Origin: Thalassolituus alkanivorans
GTDB taxonomy: Bacteria > Pseudomonadota > Gammaproteobacteria > Pseudomonadales > Oceanobacteraceae
Assembly (NCBI RefSeq): GCF_020447205.1
Contig: NZ_JAJAEL010000007.1
Location: forward strand, 110,363 to 174,362
DNA: 64,000 bases
Direction of reading: 5' to 3'
Made by a program: the position numbers and the translations under genes. The notes beneath the pieces are model-generated. The model was not told the origin of the DNA, made no database searches, and saw only the letters and a list, made by a program, of their open reading frames with translations. Shown here in pieces: positions 1 to 9,693 of this stretch (position 1 is its first letter; the number at the start of each line of letters is the position of its first letter).

Positions 1-2671
1 ACCCGCCTGTCGCCTGGCCGGTCTGGAGCCGTTCAACTTTGACGAAGACAGCCTGTTTGTGAACGTCGGCGAGCGCGCCAACGTCACCGGCTCGGCCAAG
101 TTCAAGCGCCTGATTATCGAAGAAAACTATGACGAAGCACTGGAGATCGCCCGCCAGCAGGTCGAGAACGGCGCCCAGATCATCGACATCAACATGGACG
201 AAGGGATGCTCGACTCCCAGGCGGCCATGGTGCGCTACCTCAATCTGATCGCCTCCGAGCCGGATATCGCCCGCGTACCGATCATGGTCGACTCCTCCAA
301 GTGGGAAATCATCGAAGCCGGCCTGAAGTGCATTCAGGGCAAGGCGGTAGTGAACTCCATCAGCCTGAAAGAAGGCGAAGAAGAATTTATCGCCAAAGCC
401 AAGCGCTGCCTGCGCTATGGCGCCGCCGTGGTGGTGATGGCCTTTGACGAAGACGGCCAGGCCGATACCGAAGCGCGTAAGAATGAAATCTGCGAGCGCT
501 CTTACCGCGTACTGGTCGATAAAGTCGGCTTCCCGCCGGAAGACATCATCTTCGACCCGAACATCTTTGCCGTTGCCACCGGCATCGAAGAACACAACAA
601 CTACGCCGTTGATTTCATCAACAGCTGTAAGTACATCACCGAGAACCTGCCCCACGCCAAGATTTCCGGCGGTGTCTCCAACGTATCGTTCTCTTTCCGC
701 GGTAACGAGCCGGTACGTGAAGCCATTCACTCCGTGTTCCTCTATCACGCCATTCAGAACGGTATGAGCATGGGTATCGTCAACGCCGGTCAGCTGGCGG
801 TGTACGACGACCTGCCGGCGGAACTGAAAGAGCGCGTTGAAGATGTAATCCTCAACCGCCGCGCCGACGGTACCGACCGCATGCTGGAAATCGCCGAGAA
901 ATACCGTGGCGACGGCAGTGTGCAGGAAAAAGAAACGGAAGAGTGGCGCAGCCTGCCGGTCCGTGAGCGCCTGACCCACGCCCTGGTAAAAGGCATCAAC
1001 GCTTACGTTGAAGAAGACACAGAAGAAGCCCGCAAAGGCTTCGCGCGTCCGATCGAAGTGATCGAAGGTCCGCTGATGGACGGCATGAACGTGGTCGGCG
1101 ACCTGTTCGGCTCGGGCAAAATGTTCCTGCCGCAGGTGGTAAAAAGCGCCCGCGTTATGAAGCAGGCTGTAGCCTATCTGCTGCCCTTTATCGAAGCCGA
1201 GAAAAACGGCAAGTCGGAAACCCAGGGCAAGATCCTGATGGCCACCGTCAAAGGCGACGTGCACGACATCGGTAAGAACATCGTTGGCGTAGTGCTGCAG
1301 TGTAATAACTTCGAAGTGATCGACCTCGGCGTGATGGTGCCTGCAGAGAAGATTCTGAAGGTTGCCAAAGAAGAGAACGTCGACATCATCGGTTTATCGG
1401 GTCTGATTACCCCGTCGCTGGATGAAATGGTGCACGTGGCGCGCGAGATGCAGCGTCTCGACTTCCATCTGCCACTGATGATTGGCGGTGCCACGACGTC
1501 CAAGGCGCACACCGCGGTAAAAATTGAGCCGCAGTACAAAAACGACATCGCCGTTTATGTTGCCGATGCGTCCCGCGCCGTTGGCGTAGCTCAGAAGCTG
1601 GTGACTCCGGCCGCCAAAGCCGAGTTTATTGCCGAGCGCCGCGACGAATACGAAGCCGTGCGTATCCGCAATGCCAACCGTAAAGCCAAGGCCCTGCTGA
1701 CCTACGAACAGGCCTGCGCCAACGCTTATCAGGGCGACTGGGATAACTACCAGCCACCCAAGCCTAACAAGCTGGGCATCACCGTTTACGAAGACTTCGA
1801 TATTGCCGATCTGGCCAAATACATCGACTGGACACCGTTCTTTATGTCCTGGGAACTGGCCGGCAAATACCCGCGCATTCTGGAAGACGAAGTGGTCGGC
1901 GAAGCCGCCACGGCCCTGTTCAAAGATGCTCAGGCAATGCTGGCGCGCATCATCGATGAAAAACTGTTTAATGCCCGTGGTGTGGTTGGCTTGTGGCCGG
2001 CGCAGCGCCGAGGTGCGGACGATATTGCGGTATTTAATGAAGACCGCAGCGCTGAGCTGGCGGTTCTGCATCAGCTGCGTCAGCAGACCGATAAGCCCAA
2101 CGACCAGCCTAACTACTCGCTGGCTGACTTTGTGGCGCCGGAAGGCAGTGTCGACGACTACATGGGCGCTTTCGTGGTCACCGCCGGTATCGAAGCCGAA
2201 AAACTGGCCAACGATTACGACGCAGCGCACGATGATTACAACAGCATTCTGATCAAGGCTCTGGCCGACCGTCTGGCCGAAGCCTTTGCCGAACGCCTGC
2301 ATGAAATTGTGCGTAAGGAGCTGTGGGGCTACGCCAGCGATGAACAACTGAGCAATGAAGAGCTGATCAAAGAAAACTACAAAGGTACCCGTCCGGCTCC
2401 GGGTTACCCGGCCTGCCCGGATCATACCGAAAAAGCCACCCTGTTCCGCCTGCTCAATGCCGAAGCCAATACCGGCGTCAGCCTGACCGAAAACTTCGCC
2501 ATGACCCCGGCAGCCTCCGTCAGCGGCTGGTATTTCTCACATCCGGATGCCAAATACTTTGGTCTGGGCAAGATCGATAAAGATCAGGTAACGGATATTG
2601 CCGCCCGTAAAGGAATGGATCTGGAGCAGATGGAGCGCTGGCTGGCCCCCAACCTCAGCTACGACCGCTGA
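1..2671 (+). CDS. metH: Cobalamin-dependent methionine synthase, 3' part (5' end outside window)
   Basis: Methylates homocysteine with methyl-tetrahydrofolate through cobalamin, the last step of methionine synthesis. The frame is already open at base 2; the residues read there match the middle of E. coli MetH, so roughly the first 340 residues (most of the homocysteine-binding domain) lie to the left. Visible are the pterin-binding domain (starting [15 protein letters not shown]), the linker/cap region, the cobalamin-binding domain with the DxHxxG motif (DVHDIG, its histidine codon at 1262-1264) and the C-terminal S-adenosylmethionine reactivation domain with [15 protein letters not shown]. 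All three are intact to the TGA at 2669-2671. The MATE gene begins three bases later, so the two are probably co-transcribed. A cobalamin riboswitch, if present, would be outside the window. Family assignment is certain. Confidence 0.97.
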   Translation, partial: PACRLAGLEPFNFDEDSLFVNVGERANVTGSAKFKRLIIEENYDEALEIARQQVENGAQIIDINMDEGMLDSQAAMVRYLNLIASEPDIARVPIMVDSSKWEIIEAGLKCIQGKAVVNSISLKEGEEEFIAKAKRCLRYGAAVVVMAFDEDGQADTEARKNEICERSYRVLVDKVGFPPEDIIFDPNIFAVATGIEEHNNYAVDFINSCKYITENLPHAKISGGVSNVSFSFRGNEPVREAIHSVFLYHAIQNGMSMGIVNAGQLAVYDDLPAELKERVEDVILNRRADGTDRMLEIAEKYRGDGSVQEKETEEWRSLPVRERLTHALVKGINAYVEEDTEEARKGFARPIEVIEGPLMDGMNVVGDLFGSGKMFLPQVVKSARVMKQAVAYLLPFIEAEKNGKSETQGKILMATVKGDVHDIGKNIVGVVLQCNNFEVIDLGVMVPAEKILKVAKEENVDIIGLSGLITPSLDEMVHVAREMQRLDFHLPLMIGGATTSKAHTAVKIEPQYKNDIAVYVADASRAVGVAQKLVTPAAKAEFIAERRDEYEAVRIRNANRKAKALLTYEQACANAYQGDWDNYQPPKPNKLGITVYEDFDIADLAKYIDWTPFFMSWELAGKYPRILEDEVVGEAATALFKDAQAMLARIIDEKLFNARGVVGLWPAQRRGADDIAVFNEDRSAELAVLHQLRQQTDKPNDQPNYSLADFVAPEGSVDDYMGAFVVTAGIEAEKLANDYDAAHDDYNSILIKALADRLAEAFAERLHEIVRKELWGYASDEQLSNEELIKENYKGTRPAPGYPACPDHTEKATLFRLLNAEANTGVSLTENFAMTPAASVSGWYFSHPDAKYFGLGKIDKDQVTDIAARKGMDLEQMERWLAPNLSYDR

Positions 2672-2674
2672 GTT

Positions 2675-4033
2675 GTGAACTGGCTGCAGCCGTTAAGCAG
2701 CCTGCTGCGGATTGAACCGCAGCGGCTGCTGCGCATCCTCACCATCGGCGTGCCGATTATCGGCGGTATGCTGTCACAGAGCCTGATCAATCTGGTAGAT
2801 GCGGCCATGGTCGGGCGCCTCGGCGATGCCGCTCTCGCCGGTGTTGGTGTCGGCGGTTATGCCACCTTTATTACCGTGTCGATGGTGATGGGTTTATCTG
2901 CCGGCGTGCAGGCCCTGGTCGCCAGACGCTTCGGCGCCGGTGAACATGAGCGCCTGTTCGAACCCTTAATCGCCGGTCTTATCCTCGCCCTCGCCATCAG
3001 CCTGCCGCTTACGCTGCTGTTTGTTCTGATCGCGCCCTACCTGATTCCGCTCTTTAATTCCGACCAGCAAGTCCTTGATATTGCAGTGCCTTATTTTGAA
3101 TGGCGCACATTGGCCACCGTTGCCGTCGGCATGAACTTTGTCTTCCGTGGTTTCTGGAACGGCATAGGAGAAGGCAAAACCTATCTGCAGACACTGCTGG
3201 TGATGCATTTGGTGAACGTCGGCGTCAGCTATCTGCTGATTTTTGGTATTGGCAGCTGGCAGGGACTGGGCGCCGTCGGTTCCGGCATCGGTACCACCAT
3301 CGCCCTGTTCTTTGGTTGTGCGCTGTATTTCTGGCAGACCTTTACCCGCCACCGTCAGCGCTTCCATGGCCATAACCGCACCCGCCGCGGCACCATTATG
3401 AGCGTGATGCGCCTTGCCCTGCCCAACTCGACCCAGCAAACACTGTTCGCCCTTGGTGTCAGTGTGCTGTTCTGGATCATCGGCCAGGTCGGCACCCAGG
3501 AGCAGGCCATCGGCCATATTCTGATCAGCCTCGCGCTGCTGCTGATTCTGCCAGCCGTGGGGCTCGGCATTGCCTCCACCAGTCTGGTTGGTCATGCGCT
3601 GGGACGTGGTGACTGCGATGACGCTTACCGCTGGGGCTGGGAGGTGGTACGGGTGGCCATGCTGATGATGGCCCTGCTCGGTCTGCCGTTGTGGCTATTC
3701 CCCGAGCTGGTGCTGCGTTTGTTTACTCCGGAGCAGCACCTGATTGAGCTGGGACTCTGGCCGCTGCGCATCACCGGCATCAATATCGTATTTGAAGTCA
3801 CCGCCATGGTGCTGACCCAGGCACTGCTGGGCGCTGGCGCCAGCCGTCAGGTGATGCACATTAACCTGCTGATGCAATGGGGCATACTGCTGCCGCTGGC
3901 CTTCCTGGCAGGGCCTGTCGCGGGCTTCGGTCTGTTGGGAATCTGGTTGCTTCAGGGCGGCCAACGTATTACGTTGTCGCTGATTTATGGCCTGATCTGG
4001 CGCTCCCGCCGCTGGGCTCATATTTCTATTTAA
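2675..4033 (+). CDS. MATE family multidrug efflux transporter
   Basis: Predicted 452-residue inner-membrane protein with about twelve hydrophobic segments arranged as two similar halves. The N-terminal stretch PIIGGMLSQSLINLVDAAMV followed by GRLGDAALAGVGVGG is typical of MATE exporters (NorM/DinF type), which expel cationic drugs in exchange for Na+ or H+. The start is a GTG at 2675, only three bases after the metH stop; no strong Shine-Dalgarno is visible, so translation may be coupled to metH. Substrate cannot be read from sequence. The subfamily (NorM versus DinF-like) is undecided; the family call is firm. Confidence 0.9.
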   Translation: MNWLQPLSSLLRIEPQRLLRILTIGVPIIGGMLSQSLINLVDAAMVGRLGDAALAGVGVGGYATFITVSMVMGLSAGVQALVARRFGAGEHERLFEPLIAGLILALAISLPLTLLFVLIAPYLIPLFNSDQQVLDIAVPYFEWRTLATVAVGMNFVFRGFWNGIGEGKTYLQTLLVMHLVNVGVSYLLIFGIGSWQGLGAVGSGIGTTIALFFGCALYFWQTFTRHRQRFHGHNRTRRGTIMSVMRLALPNSTQQTLFALGVSVLFWIIGQVGTQEQAIGHILISLALLLILPAVGLGIASTSLVGHALGRGDCDDAYRWGWEVVRVAMLMMALLGLPLWLFPELVLRLFTPEQHLIELGLWPLRITGINIVFEVTAMVLTQALLGAGASRQVMHINLLMQWGILLPLAFLAGPVAGFGLLGIWLLQGGQRITLSLIYGLIWRSRRWAHISI

Positions 4034-4071
4034 CGATCATCAACTCCGGATCAATCACACCGAGTCCAGCC

Positions 4072-4863
4072 ATGCCTACCATGATTCCTTTTTCCAGCCC
4101 TGATGCCTACGAAGAGATAAGCCCGGTTATTGCCCATCGCGGAGCCAGCGGCCATGCGCCGGAAAATACCCGCGCAGCCATTGAGCTGGCGGCCCGCCAG
4201 GGAGCACGCTGGGCCGAGGTTGATGTCACCATTTCTGCCGATGGTATTGCCGTTATTCACCACGACGCCGATCTTAAACGCTGCTCAGACGGTGACGGAC
4301 TGGTGATTCAGAAGCGTCTGGCTGAGCTGAAGCAGCTCGATGTAGGTAGCTGGTTTGCTGAGCAGTATCGTGGCGAACAGATCCTGACTTTGTCGGAATT
4401 GCTGGTGCTGGCCAATCATCTGGAGCTGGGACTCAACCTCGAGATCAAACCGACCATCGGGCGCGAGCCGGAAACCGTCTGGGCCATTCATAAAGCCTTA
4501 CAGCAGGTTCACTTTGAGCAGCCACTGCTGCTCAGCAGCTTCAGCATCCACGCACTACAGTCTGCACGCCGGCATATGCCCCACATCACCCGCGCGCTGA
4601 ACGTCGAAGCCATTCCGGCCGACTGGCAGCATCGCCTGGAAGAAGCCGACTGCGCCGGACTGCATTTCGCCAAAGAATTTTTCGATGCCGCACAGGTGAG
4701 AGCCATCCGTGAAGCGGGCTACCATATGCTGGTGTTTACCGTGAATGATGCCGACACCGCCCAGCGCCTGCTGCAGGCCGGTGTCGACGGTGTCTTTACC
4801 GATCTGCCGCAGGCCCTGGAGCAGGCACTGGGCAATGCCCGCGGCGGCAGTGTCAGCCACTGA
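4072..4863 (+). CDS. Glycerophosphodiester phosphodiesterase (GDPD)
   Basis: Hydrolyses glycerophosphodiesters to glycerol-3-phosphate and an alcohol. About 263 residues forming one GDPD barrel: HRGASGHAPENT at residues 22-33 holds the catalytic His-Arg, the metal ligands are in EVD (49-51), and HHD lies at 63-65. No signal peptide is seen, so it is the cytoplasmic UgpQ-like type and not periplasmic GlpQ. The same frame stays open upstream into the MATE gene, but similarity starts only at the ATG of 4072 (a second ATG is at 4081). It lies 38 bases behind the MATE gene and is probably in the same transcript. Confidence 0.9.
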   Translation: MPTMIPFSSPDAYEEISPVIAHRGASGHAPENTRAAIELAARQGARWAEVDVTISADGIAVIHHDADLKRCSDGDGLVIQKRLAELKQLDVGSWFAEQYRGEQILTLSELLVLANHLELGLNLEIKPTIGREPETVWAIHKALQQVHFEQPLLLSSFSIHALQSARRHMPHITRALNVEAIPADWQHRLEEADCAGLHFAKEFFDAAQVRAIREAGYHMLVFTVNDADTAQRLLQAGVDGVFTDLPQALEQALGNARGGSVSH

Positions 4864-4930
4864 TAGCGCGCTGAAAAATATGGCGCCGGAATGCCGCAGC
4901 CAGCTGATCGCTGCTAGATCAAACGGTTAT

Positions 4931-4980
4931 TTGTATATAGATAAATATTAATTTTAAGAATATACAAGCTCTGCTATCGT
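4931..4980 (+). promoter_or_regulatory. Candidate cysI promoter with an overlapping inverted repeat
   Basis: The A+T-rich spacer before cysI contains perfect 8-base arms, TTGTATAT (4931-4938) and ATATACAA (4960-4967), whose starts lie 29 bases apart. A possible -10 TATCGT sits at 4975-4980 with a weak -35 TTTTAA at 4952-4957, so the right arm would lie inside the promoter spacer. This geometry would suit a repressor or a CysB-like activator. The regulator is unknown; arms are seen directly, the function is inference. Confidence 0.4.
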
Positions 4981-5031
4981 TCGCCGCCATAACGACTTTT
5001 CTAATAACCACAGGTTAGCAACCGGTTTTTT

Positions 5032-6693
5032 ATGTACGTATACGATGAGTACGATCAGCAACTGCTGAATGAGCGCGTCGCCCAGTTTAAGGGGCAAATG
5101 GAGCGCTATCTCGCCGGCAAGATCGCCGATGACGAGTTCCTGCCACTGCGTCTGCAAAATGGCATTTACGTGCAGCGCTACGCGCCTATGCTGCGGGTTG
5201 CTGTGCCTTACGGTCAGATGAACTCAGCTCAGATGCGTGCCCTGGCGCGTGTCGCACGTGAATATGACAAAGGCTATGCCCACTTCTCGACCCGTCAGAA
5301 CGTACAGTTCAACTGGCCGAAACTGGAACAATGCCCACAGATTCTGGCCGATCTGGCTGAAGTTCAGATGCACGCTGTGCAGACCAGTGGTAACTGTATC
5401 CGTAACACCACCACCGACGAATACGCCGGGGTCATTGCGGAAGAAACCGTTGATCCGCGTCCGTACTGCGAAATCATCCGTCAGTGGTCGACCTTCCACC
5501 CGGAATTCGCCTTCCTGCCGCGTAAGTTCAAAATTGCCGTGAACGCGGTGCCCGGTGCCGACCGTGCTGCCATTCAGGTGCACGACATTGGCGTGAACAT
5601 CATCCGCAATGCCGAAGGCCAGATCGGCTATCGCATTCTGGTCGGTGGTGGCCTCGGCCGTACGCCGATCGTGGGTGAAGAAATCCGCAGCTTCCTGCCG
5701 GAAGAAGACCTGCTGACCTATCTCGATGCTGTTATCCGTGTGTACAACCAGTTTGGTCGCCGCGATAACAAGTACAAAGCCCGTATCAAGATTCTGGTGA
5801 AAGCACTGGGTGTTGAGCGTATGGCTGAGCTGGTTGAAGCCGAGTGGGAACGCATTAAAAACGGTGACAGCAAACTGACTGCTGCCGAGCTGGAACGCGT
5901 GAAAAAACACTTCACCGACCCGGCGTACAAAACACTGAGCGATGAACCCGCCGAGCTGACCTCAGCCCGCGCTGAAAATGCCGCCTTTGCCCGCTGGCTG
6001 CAGCGCAACGTGCGCGCCCACAAGCAGGCCGGTTACGCCATCGTGACCCTGACGCTGAAGCAGAAAGGCACACCACCGGGTGATGTAACGGCAGAGCAGA
6101 TGGATCAGATCGCCATGCTGGCCGACAAATACAGCTTTGGTGAAATCCGCTCTACGCACCAGCAGAATCTGGTACTGGCCGATGTCGAACAGAGTGAACT
6201 GTTTGCCCTGTGGCAGGAAGCCAAAGCGCTGGGTCTGGCCACGCCGACTCTGGGCCTGCTGACCGATATGATCTGCTGTCCGGGCGGCGATTTCTGCGCC
6301 CTGGCCAACGCCAAGTCCATTCCGGTTGCCGAAGCCATTCAGCTGCGCTTCGATGATCTGGATTATCTGCACGATCTGGGTGAAATCGACCTGAACATTT
6401 CCGGTTGTATGAACGCCTGTGGTCACCACCACGTTGGTAATATCGGCGTACTGGGTGTCGATAAGAAAGGCGAAGAGTTCTATCAGATCTCTCTCGGCGG
6501 CAACGCCGGTGAAGATACGTCACTGGGCAAGATCCTTGGGCCATCTTTCGCCCGCGATCAGATGCCGGACATCATCGCCAAGATTCTCGACTTCTATGTC
6601 GCCAAGCGCAGCGAAGGTGAAACCTTCCTCGAAACCTACCGTCGTATCGGTCATGACCCATTCAAGGAGGCGATCTATGGCCCAGCTCATTAA
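5032..6693 (+). CDS. cysI: Sulfite/nitrite reductase hemoprotein (CysI-type)
   Basis: Six-electron reduction of sulfite to sulfide in cysteine synthesis, using siroheme coupled to a [4Fe-4S] cluster. The 553-residue protein has two ferredoxin-like half domains and two siroheme half domains (TRQNVQFNW near residue 88; TSGNCIRNTTTDE near residue 121). The cluster/siroheme cysteines are C416, C422, C459 and C463 in CPGGDFC and SGCMNACGHHH; spacing matches E. coli CysI. It overlaps the DUF934 gene by 17 bases. No CysJ flavoprotein is adjacent, as in pseudomonads, so the electron donor is probably ferredoxin or another reductase. A nitrite substrate cannot be excluded by sequence. Confidence 0.93.
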   Translation: MYVYDEYDQQLLNERVAQFKGQMERYLAGKIADDEFLPLRLQNGIYVQRYAPMLRVAVPYGQMNSAQMRALARVAREYDKGYAHFSTRQNVQFNWPKLEQCPQILADLAEVQMHAVQTSGNCIRNTTTDEYAGVIAEETVDPRPYCEIIRQWSTFHPEFAFLPRKFKIAVNAVPGADRAAIQVHDIGVNIIRNAEGQIGYRILVGGGLGRTPIVGEEIRSFLPEEDLLTYLDAVIRVYNQFGRRDNKYKARIKILVKALGVERMAELVEAEWERIKNGDSKLTAAELERVKKHFTDPAYKTLSDEPAELTSARAENAAFARWLQRNVRAHKQAGYAIVTLTLKQKGTPPGDVTAEQMDQIAMLADKYSFGEIRSTHQQNLVLADVEQSELFALWQEAKALGLATPTLGLLTDMICCPGGDFCALANAKSIPVAEAIQLRFDDLDYLHDLGEIDLNISGCMNACGHHHVGNIGVLGVDKKGEEFYQISLGGNAGEDTSLGKILGPSFARDQMPDIIAKILDFYVAKRSEGETFLETYRRIGHDPFKEAIYGPAH

Positions 6694-7165
6694 ACAAGGC
6701 CAGCTCGTCAGCAACGACGAATGGCACCTGATCGAAGACGATGCCATCATCGCTGACTACGGCATCATCAGCCTCAAGCGCTGGCAGGAAAACGCTGCTG
6801 CCCTGCTGCCGCTGGCCCAGGCCGGTAAAATCGGCCTGCTGCTGAACAGTGATGAAACCGCCGACCTGATTGGCGATGATTGCCGTCAGTTTGTACTGAT
6901 TGCCGTGAACTTCCCGAAATTCAGCGACGGCCGTGGTTACAGCACCGCCCGCCTGCTGCGTGAACGTCATGGTTTTAAAGGCGAACTGCGTTCTGTCGGT
7001 GACGTACTGATCGACCAGCTGTTCTTTATGAACCGCTGTGGCTTCAACAGCTTTGCACTGCGTGACGATCAGGATCTGAACGACGCTCTGGCTGCGTTCG
7101 CGACCTTCACCGTCTGCTATCAGAACGACGTTAACGATCAGCGCCCGCTGTTCCGTCGCCGCTAG
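6677..7165 (+). CDS. DUF934 protein, partner of CysI
   Basis: About 162 residues of the DUF934 family, which in proteobacteria sits directly behind cysI and is thought to help sulfite reduction, its biochemical role being unknown. The conserved core reads FPKFSDGRGYSTARLLRER followed by GELRSVGDVLIDQLFFM. The ATG at 6677 lies inside the end of cysI and is preceded by a strong AAGGAGG at 6663-6669. The frame stays open far upstream inside cysI, but that part carries no DUF934 similarity. The 17-base overlap suggests translational coupling. Soluble, no membrane segment. Confidence 0.9.
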   Translation: MAQLIKQGQLVSNDEWHLIEDDAIIADYGIISLKRWQENAAALLPLAQAGKIGLLLNSDETADLIGDDCRQFVLIAVNFPKFSDGRGYSTARLLRERHGFKGELRSVGDVLIDQLFFMNRCGFNSFALRDDQDLNDALAAFATFTVCYQNDVNDQRPLFRRR

Positions 7166-7174
7166 TTCTTTCCG

Positions 7175-7217
7175 GCCCCCGCGCAGTGCTGACAATGTCA
7201 GATTCTGCGCCGGGGGC
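7175..7217. terminator. GC-rich hairpin after the cysI operon
   Basis: GCCCCCGCGCAG (7175-7186) pairs with CTGCGCCGGGGGC (7205-7217), with an inner CTGACA/TGTCAG stem. There is no T-run after it, so it is not a classical intrinsic terminator; it may stabilise the 3' end of the cysI-DUF934 transcript or act with Rho. Confidence 0.45.
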
Positions 7218-7271
7218 ATGGCACATCCCCGCCCCCTGCCTTACCCTTATGGCTGAACCCGGGGATTTTTC

Positions 7272-8432
7272 ATGCCACAAGATATCGTTTTTTCGTTTTT
7301 TCTCGTCTTTGCCGGCGCCCTGGTACTGGCAACCTTTGCACTCTTTACCCGCCAGCCATTACTGATTGCTTATATTGCCCTCGGCGCCATCGTTGGCCCT
7401 TTTGGCATGGGCTGGATTGAACACCCGGATGAACTGGCCGACATGGCCGATATCGGCATTATTTTTCTGCTGTTTCTGCTGGGTCTGGATATGCAGCCAT
7501 CTGCTCTGCTGGCGATGTTGCGTAAAGCGATGCTGGTGGCACTGGCCAGTTCGCTGGTGTTTTTTGCGGCGGGCTTTGGCCTGACTCAGGCCTTTGGGTT
7601 CAGCAGCATGGACAGCATCATCATCGGTCTGGCGATGATGTTTTCCAGCACCATTATCGGCCTTAAACTGCTGCCCACCACGGTTCTGCACCATAAGCAC
7701 ATCGGCGAGCTGATGATCGGCCTGCTGCTGATTCAGGACATGCTGGCCATTCTGGTATTGATTCTGCTCGGCGTGCTCGAAGGCGGTAGCAGTATGCCGG
7801 TCTGGCAGCCCTTTGTTGCGCTGCCTCTGCTTGCTGCCGCCTGCTACCTTCTGGTTAAAGGCGTTCTGCTGCCATTGATAGTGCGTTTCGACCGCTACCA
7901 CGAATACCTGTTTATTCTGGCCATCGGCTGGTGCCTGGCTGTGGCAGAAGGTGCCAAACTGGTTGGCCTGACCCATGAAATTGGTGCTTTTATCGCCGGC
8001 GTTACCCTCGCCACCAGTCCGATAGCGCAGTTTATTGCTATCAGCCTGAAGCCGTTGCGGGATTTCTTTCTGGTGATGTTTTTCTTTGCTTTGGGCGCGC
8101 GCTTCAATCTGCAGTTACTGGCCGATGTGGCCCTGCCGGCAAGTCTGCTGGCCCTGTTGGTACTGGTACTGAAACCGGTGAGTTTCAGGCTGTTGCTGGG
8201 GCGCTTCAGTGAGCGCCGCGAACTTGCCTGGGACGTTGGCCTGCGCCTCGGCCAGATCAGTGAGTTTTCGCTGCTGATCGGCTTTGTCGCCGTGCAAAGT
8301 GCCCTGCTCAGTGAACAGGGCTCATTGCTGATTCAGGCAACGGCCATTCTGACCTTTGTTATTTCAAGCTACATCGTGGTGTTCAGTCTGCCCAATCCCA
8401 TTGCTGTCAGCGATAAACTGCGCCGGGATTAG
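7272..8432 (+). CDS. Kef-type monovalent cation:proton antiporter (CPA2)
   Basis: Predicted 386-residue inner-membrane protein of 11-13 helices. The stretch GIIFLLFLLGLDMQPSAL and the later SSTIIGLKLL and LLIQDMLAILVL segments are typical of CPA2 exchangers (KefB/KefC, RosB-like). It lacks the C-terminal TrkA-N nucleotide-binding domain of KefB/C and ends shortly after the last helix, so glutathione gating of the Kef kind is not expected. Likely role: K+ or Na+/H+ exchange. The ATG at 7272 follows GGGGATTTTTC, a usable ribosome site. It converges on the VOC gene with only ten bases between stops. Confidence 0.88.
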   Translation: MPQDIVFSFFLVFAGALVLATFALFTRQPLLIAYIALGAIVGPFGMGWIEHPDELADMADIGIIFLLFLLGLDMQPSALLAMLRKAMLVALASSLVFFAAGFGLTQAFGFSSMDSIIIGLAMMFSSTIIGLKLLPTTVLHHKHIGELMIGLLLIQDMLAILVLILLGVLEGGSSMPVWQPFVALPLLAAACYLLVKGVLLPLIVRFDRYHEYLFILAIGWCLAVAEGAKLVGLTHEIGAFIAGVTLATSPIAQFIAISLKPLRDFFLVMFFFALGARFNLQLLADVALPASLLALLVLVLKPVSFRLLLGRFSERRELAWDVGLRLGQISEFSLLIGFVAVQSALLSEQGSLLIQATAILTFVISSYIVVFSLPNPIAVSDKLRRD

Positions 8433-8442
8433 GGCCTGTTAA

Positions 8443-8823
8443 TCAGTTCGCGCCTGACGGTGCATAGATGCGCAGACGGTGGCCATCCGGGTCCAGCACG
8501 GTAAAGGTATAACCAAATTCCATCATGACCGGCGCCTGTGCCACCGCAATCTGCCGCGCAGACCAATCGGCATACAGTGCATCCACCTGAGCAGCATCGG
8601 CCACCGGAATGGCTATTTCTCCGCCCCCTGAAAGCTGTGTGCCGCTTACTTTCGGCTGTACGTCACTGCGCGACCAGACACCGAAACGAAATGCCGGGTT
8701 CAGGGCAAACAGAGCAAAATGTTCCGTGGCTTCAACCGGTACACAATCAAGCAGCCCGGTGTAAAAATCGGTGCTGCGACGGGCATCATTAACGTAAAGA
8801 ATGACAAGGTTCGGGTTTAACAT
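8443..8823 (-). CDS. VOC (glyoxalase/bleomycin resistance-like) superfamily protein
   Basis: A 126-residue single vicinal-oxygen-chelate domain (two beta-alpha-beta-beta-beta modules): NLVILYVNDARRSTDFYTGLL at the start is cut here as LVILYVNDARRSTDFY, with TVLDPDGHRLRIYAP at the end. Members act as metal-dependent isomerases, dioxygenases or binding proteins; the substrate cannot be predicted. The gene stands 73 bases behind the WYL/YafY-type regulator on the same strand, a pairing common in proteobacteria, which suggests control by or with that regulator. Confidence 0.85.
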   Translation of the reverse strand: MLNPNLVILYVNDARRSTDFYTGLLDCVPVEATEHFALFALNPAFRFGVWSRSDVQPKVSGTQLSGGGEIAIPVADAAQVDALYADWSARQIAVAQAPVMMEFGYTFTVLDPDGHRLRIYAPSGAN

Positions 8824-8852
8824 AAGGATATTCCTGTGCGGTGTTAAATAAT

Positions 8853-8870
8853 CCGGGGCTCCTGCCCCGG
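8853..8870 (-). terminator. Hairpin between regulator and VOC gene
   Basis: CCGGGGC (8853-8859) and GCCCCGG (8864-8870) form a 7-bp stem with a TCCT loop. On the minus strand it is followed only by ATTATTTAA, so it could attenuate rather than end transcription from the regulator into the VOC gene. Confidence 0.35.
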
Positions 8871-8896
8871 TCCGTACAGAATATAAAAGCCTGCTG

Positions 8897-9610
8897 TCAG
8901 TTTTTGTCAGCAGTGTGAATTGCCTGTGCAGGCACCCCAGTGACCCTGCGCCATTCCGCCAGCAACTGCTGACGCCGGCGCGGGTAGCGCTCTTCCAGTG
9001 GCGTCAGCGCCAGAACCCGGTCGGTACGGAAATGGCGAAAATCCCCGCGCACTTCACACCAGGCAACCAGCACCCGTACACGATCAAAATATCCCAGCGC
9101 AAAAGGCCAGATCAGCCGCTGCGACTGCTGGCCGTTCTGATCGCGATAATCGATATTCACTTTATGTCCGCTGCGGATAGCCCGACGCAGGGTGGCAACA
9201 TCGACACTGTCTTCCATACGCTCAGCCGCAGGCCCGACCAGCAGCGCATTGGCATCCAGAGCATCGCGTAAATCCTGTGGCAATACCGCTGCAATCCGGC
9301 TCAGTGCACTGCTGGCAGCAACCGCCATCTGTCTGTCGGTACGGCCCGCGACCCAGCGCATTCCCAGAACCAGTGCTTCCAGTTCTTCTTCACTGAACAT
9401 CAGCGGCGGCAACATAAAACCGGGCCTGAGCATATAGCCAACTCCGGCTTCTCCCTCAATATTCGCCCCCTGCTGCTGCAGCGTGGCGATATCGCGATAA
9501 AGAGTACGCAATGAGATGCCCAGCCGCTCCGCCAGCTCAGCTCCGGACACAGGAAAGCGGTAGCTGCGCAGCAACTGGATAAGATCGAGCAAACGTTGAG
9601 AACGGCTCAT
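8897..9610 (-). CDS. YafY-like transcriptional regulator (HTH + WYL)
   Basis: 237 residues: an N-terminal DeoR-like helix-turn-helix (about 1-60, including GAELAERLGISLRTLYRDI) followed by a WYL ligand-sensing domain with the hallmark series RLIWPFALGYFDRVRVLVAW and RHFRTDRV near residues 163-203. The ATG at 9610 is chosen because GGAA stands eight bases upstream; an in-frame TTG at 9658 would add a 16-residue tail with no family similarity. Probably regulates itself and the VOC gene downstream; the effector is unknown. Confidence 0.87.
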   Translation of the reverse strand: MSRSQRLLDLIQLLRSYRFPVSGAELAERLGISLRTLYRDIATLQQQGANIEGEAGVGYMLRPGFMLPPLMFSEEELEALVLGMRWVAGRTDRQMAVAASSALSRIAAVLPQDLRDALDANALLVGPAAERMEDSVDVATLRRAIRSGHKVNIDYRDQNGQQSQRLIWPFALGYFDRVRVLVAWCEVRGDFRHFRTDRVLALTPLEERYPRRRQQLLAEWRRVTGVPAQAIHTADKN

Positions 9611-9693
9611 ACGATTTCCGGCCGGTAAAAACGCCATACTGCCAGATAATGGCAGCAAGAAAAGCTAAAAACTGAACACTAAAACGCAGGCAC

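Noticed and set aside
1394-2425. Open frame of 343 codons antisense to metH
   Set aside because: metH is certain in this stretch; the antisense frame shows no domain and no ribosome site.
3877-4071. N-terminal extension of the glycerophosphodiesterase
   Set aside because: It overlaps the MATE gene in another frame and has no family similarity; the ATG at 4072 is the family start.
6419-6676. N-terminal extension of the DUF934 protein
   Set aside because: It lies inside cysI, and the strong AAGGAGG belongs to the ATG at 6677.
7175-7217. Hairpin after the cysI operon as a strong intrinsic terminator
   Set aside because: No T-run follows the stem; listed only as a possible mRNA-end structure.
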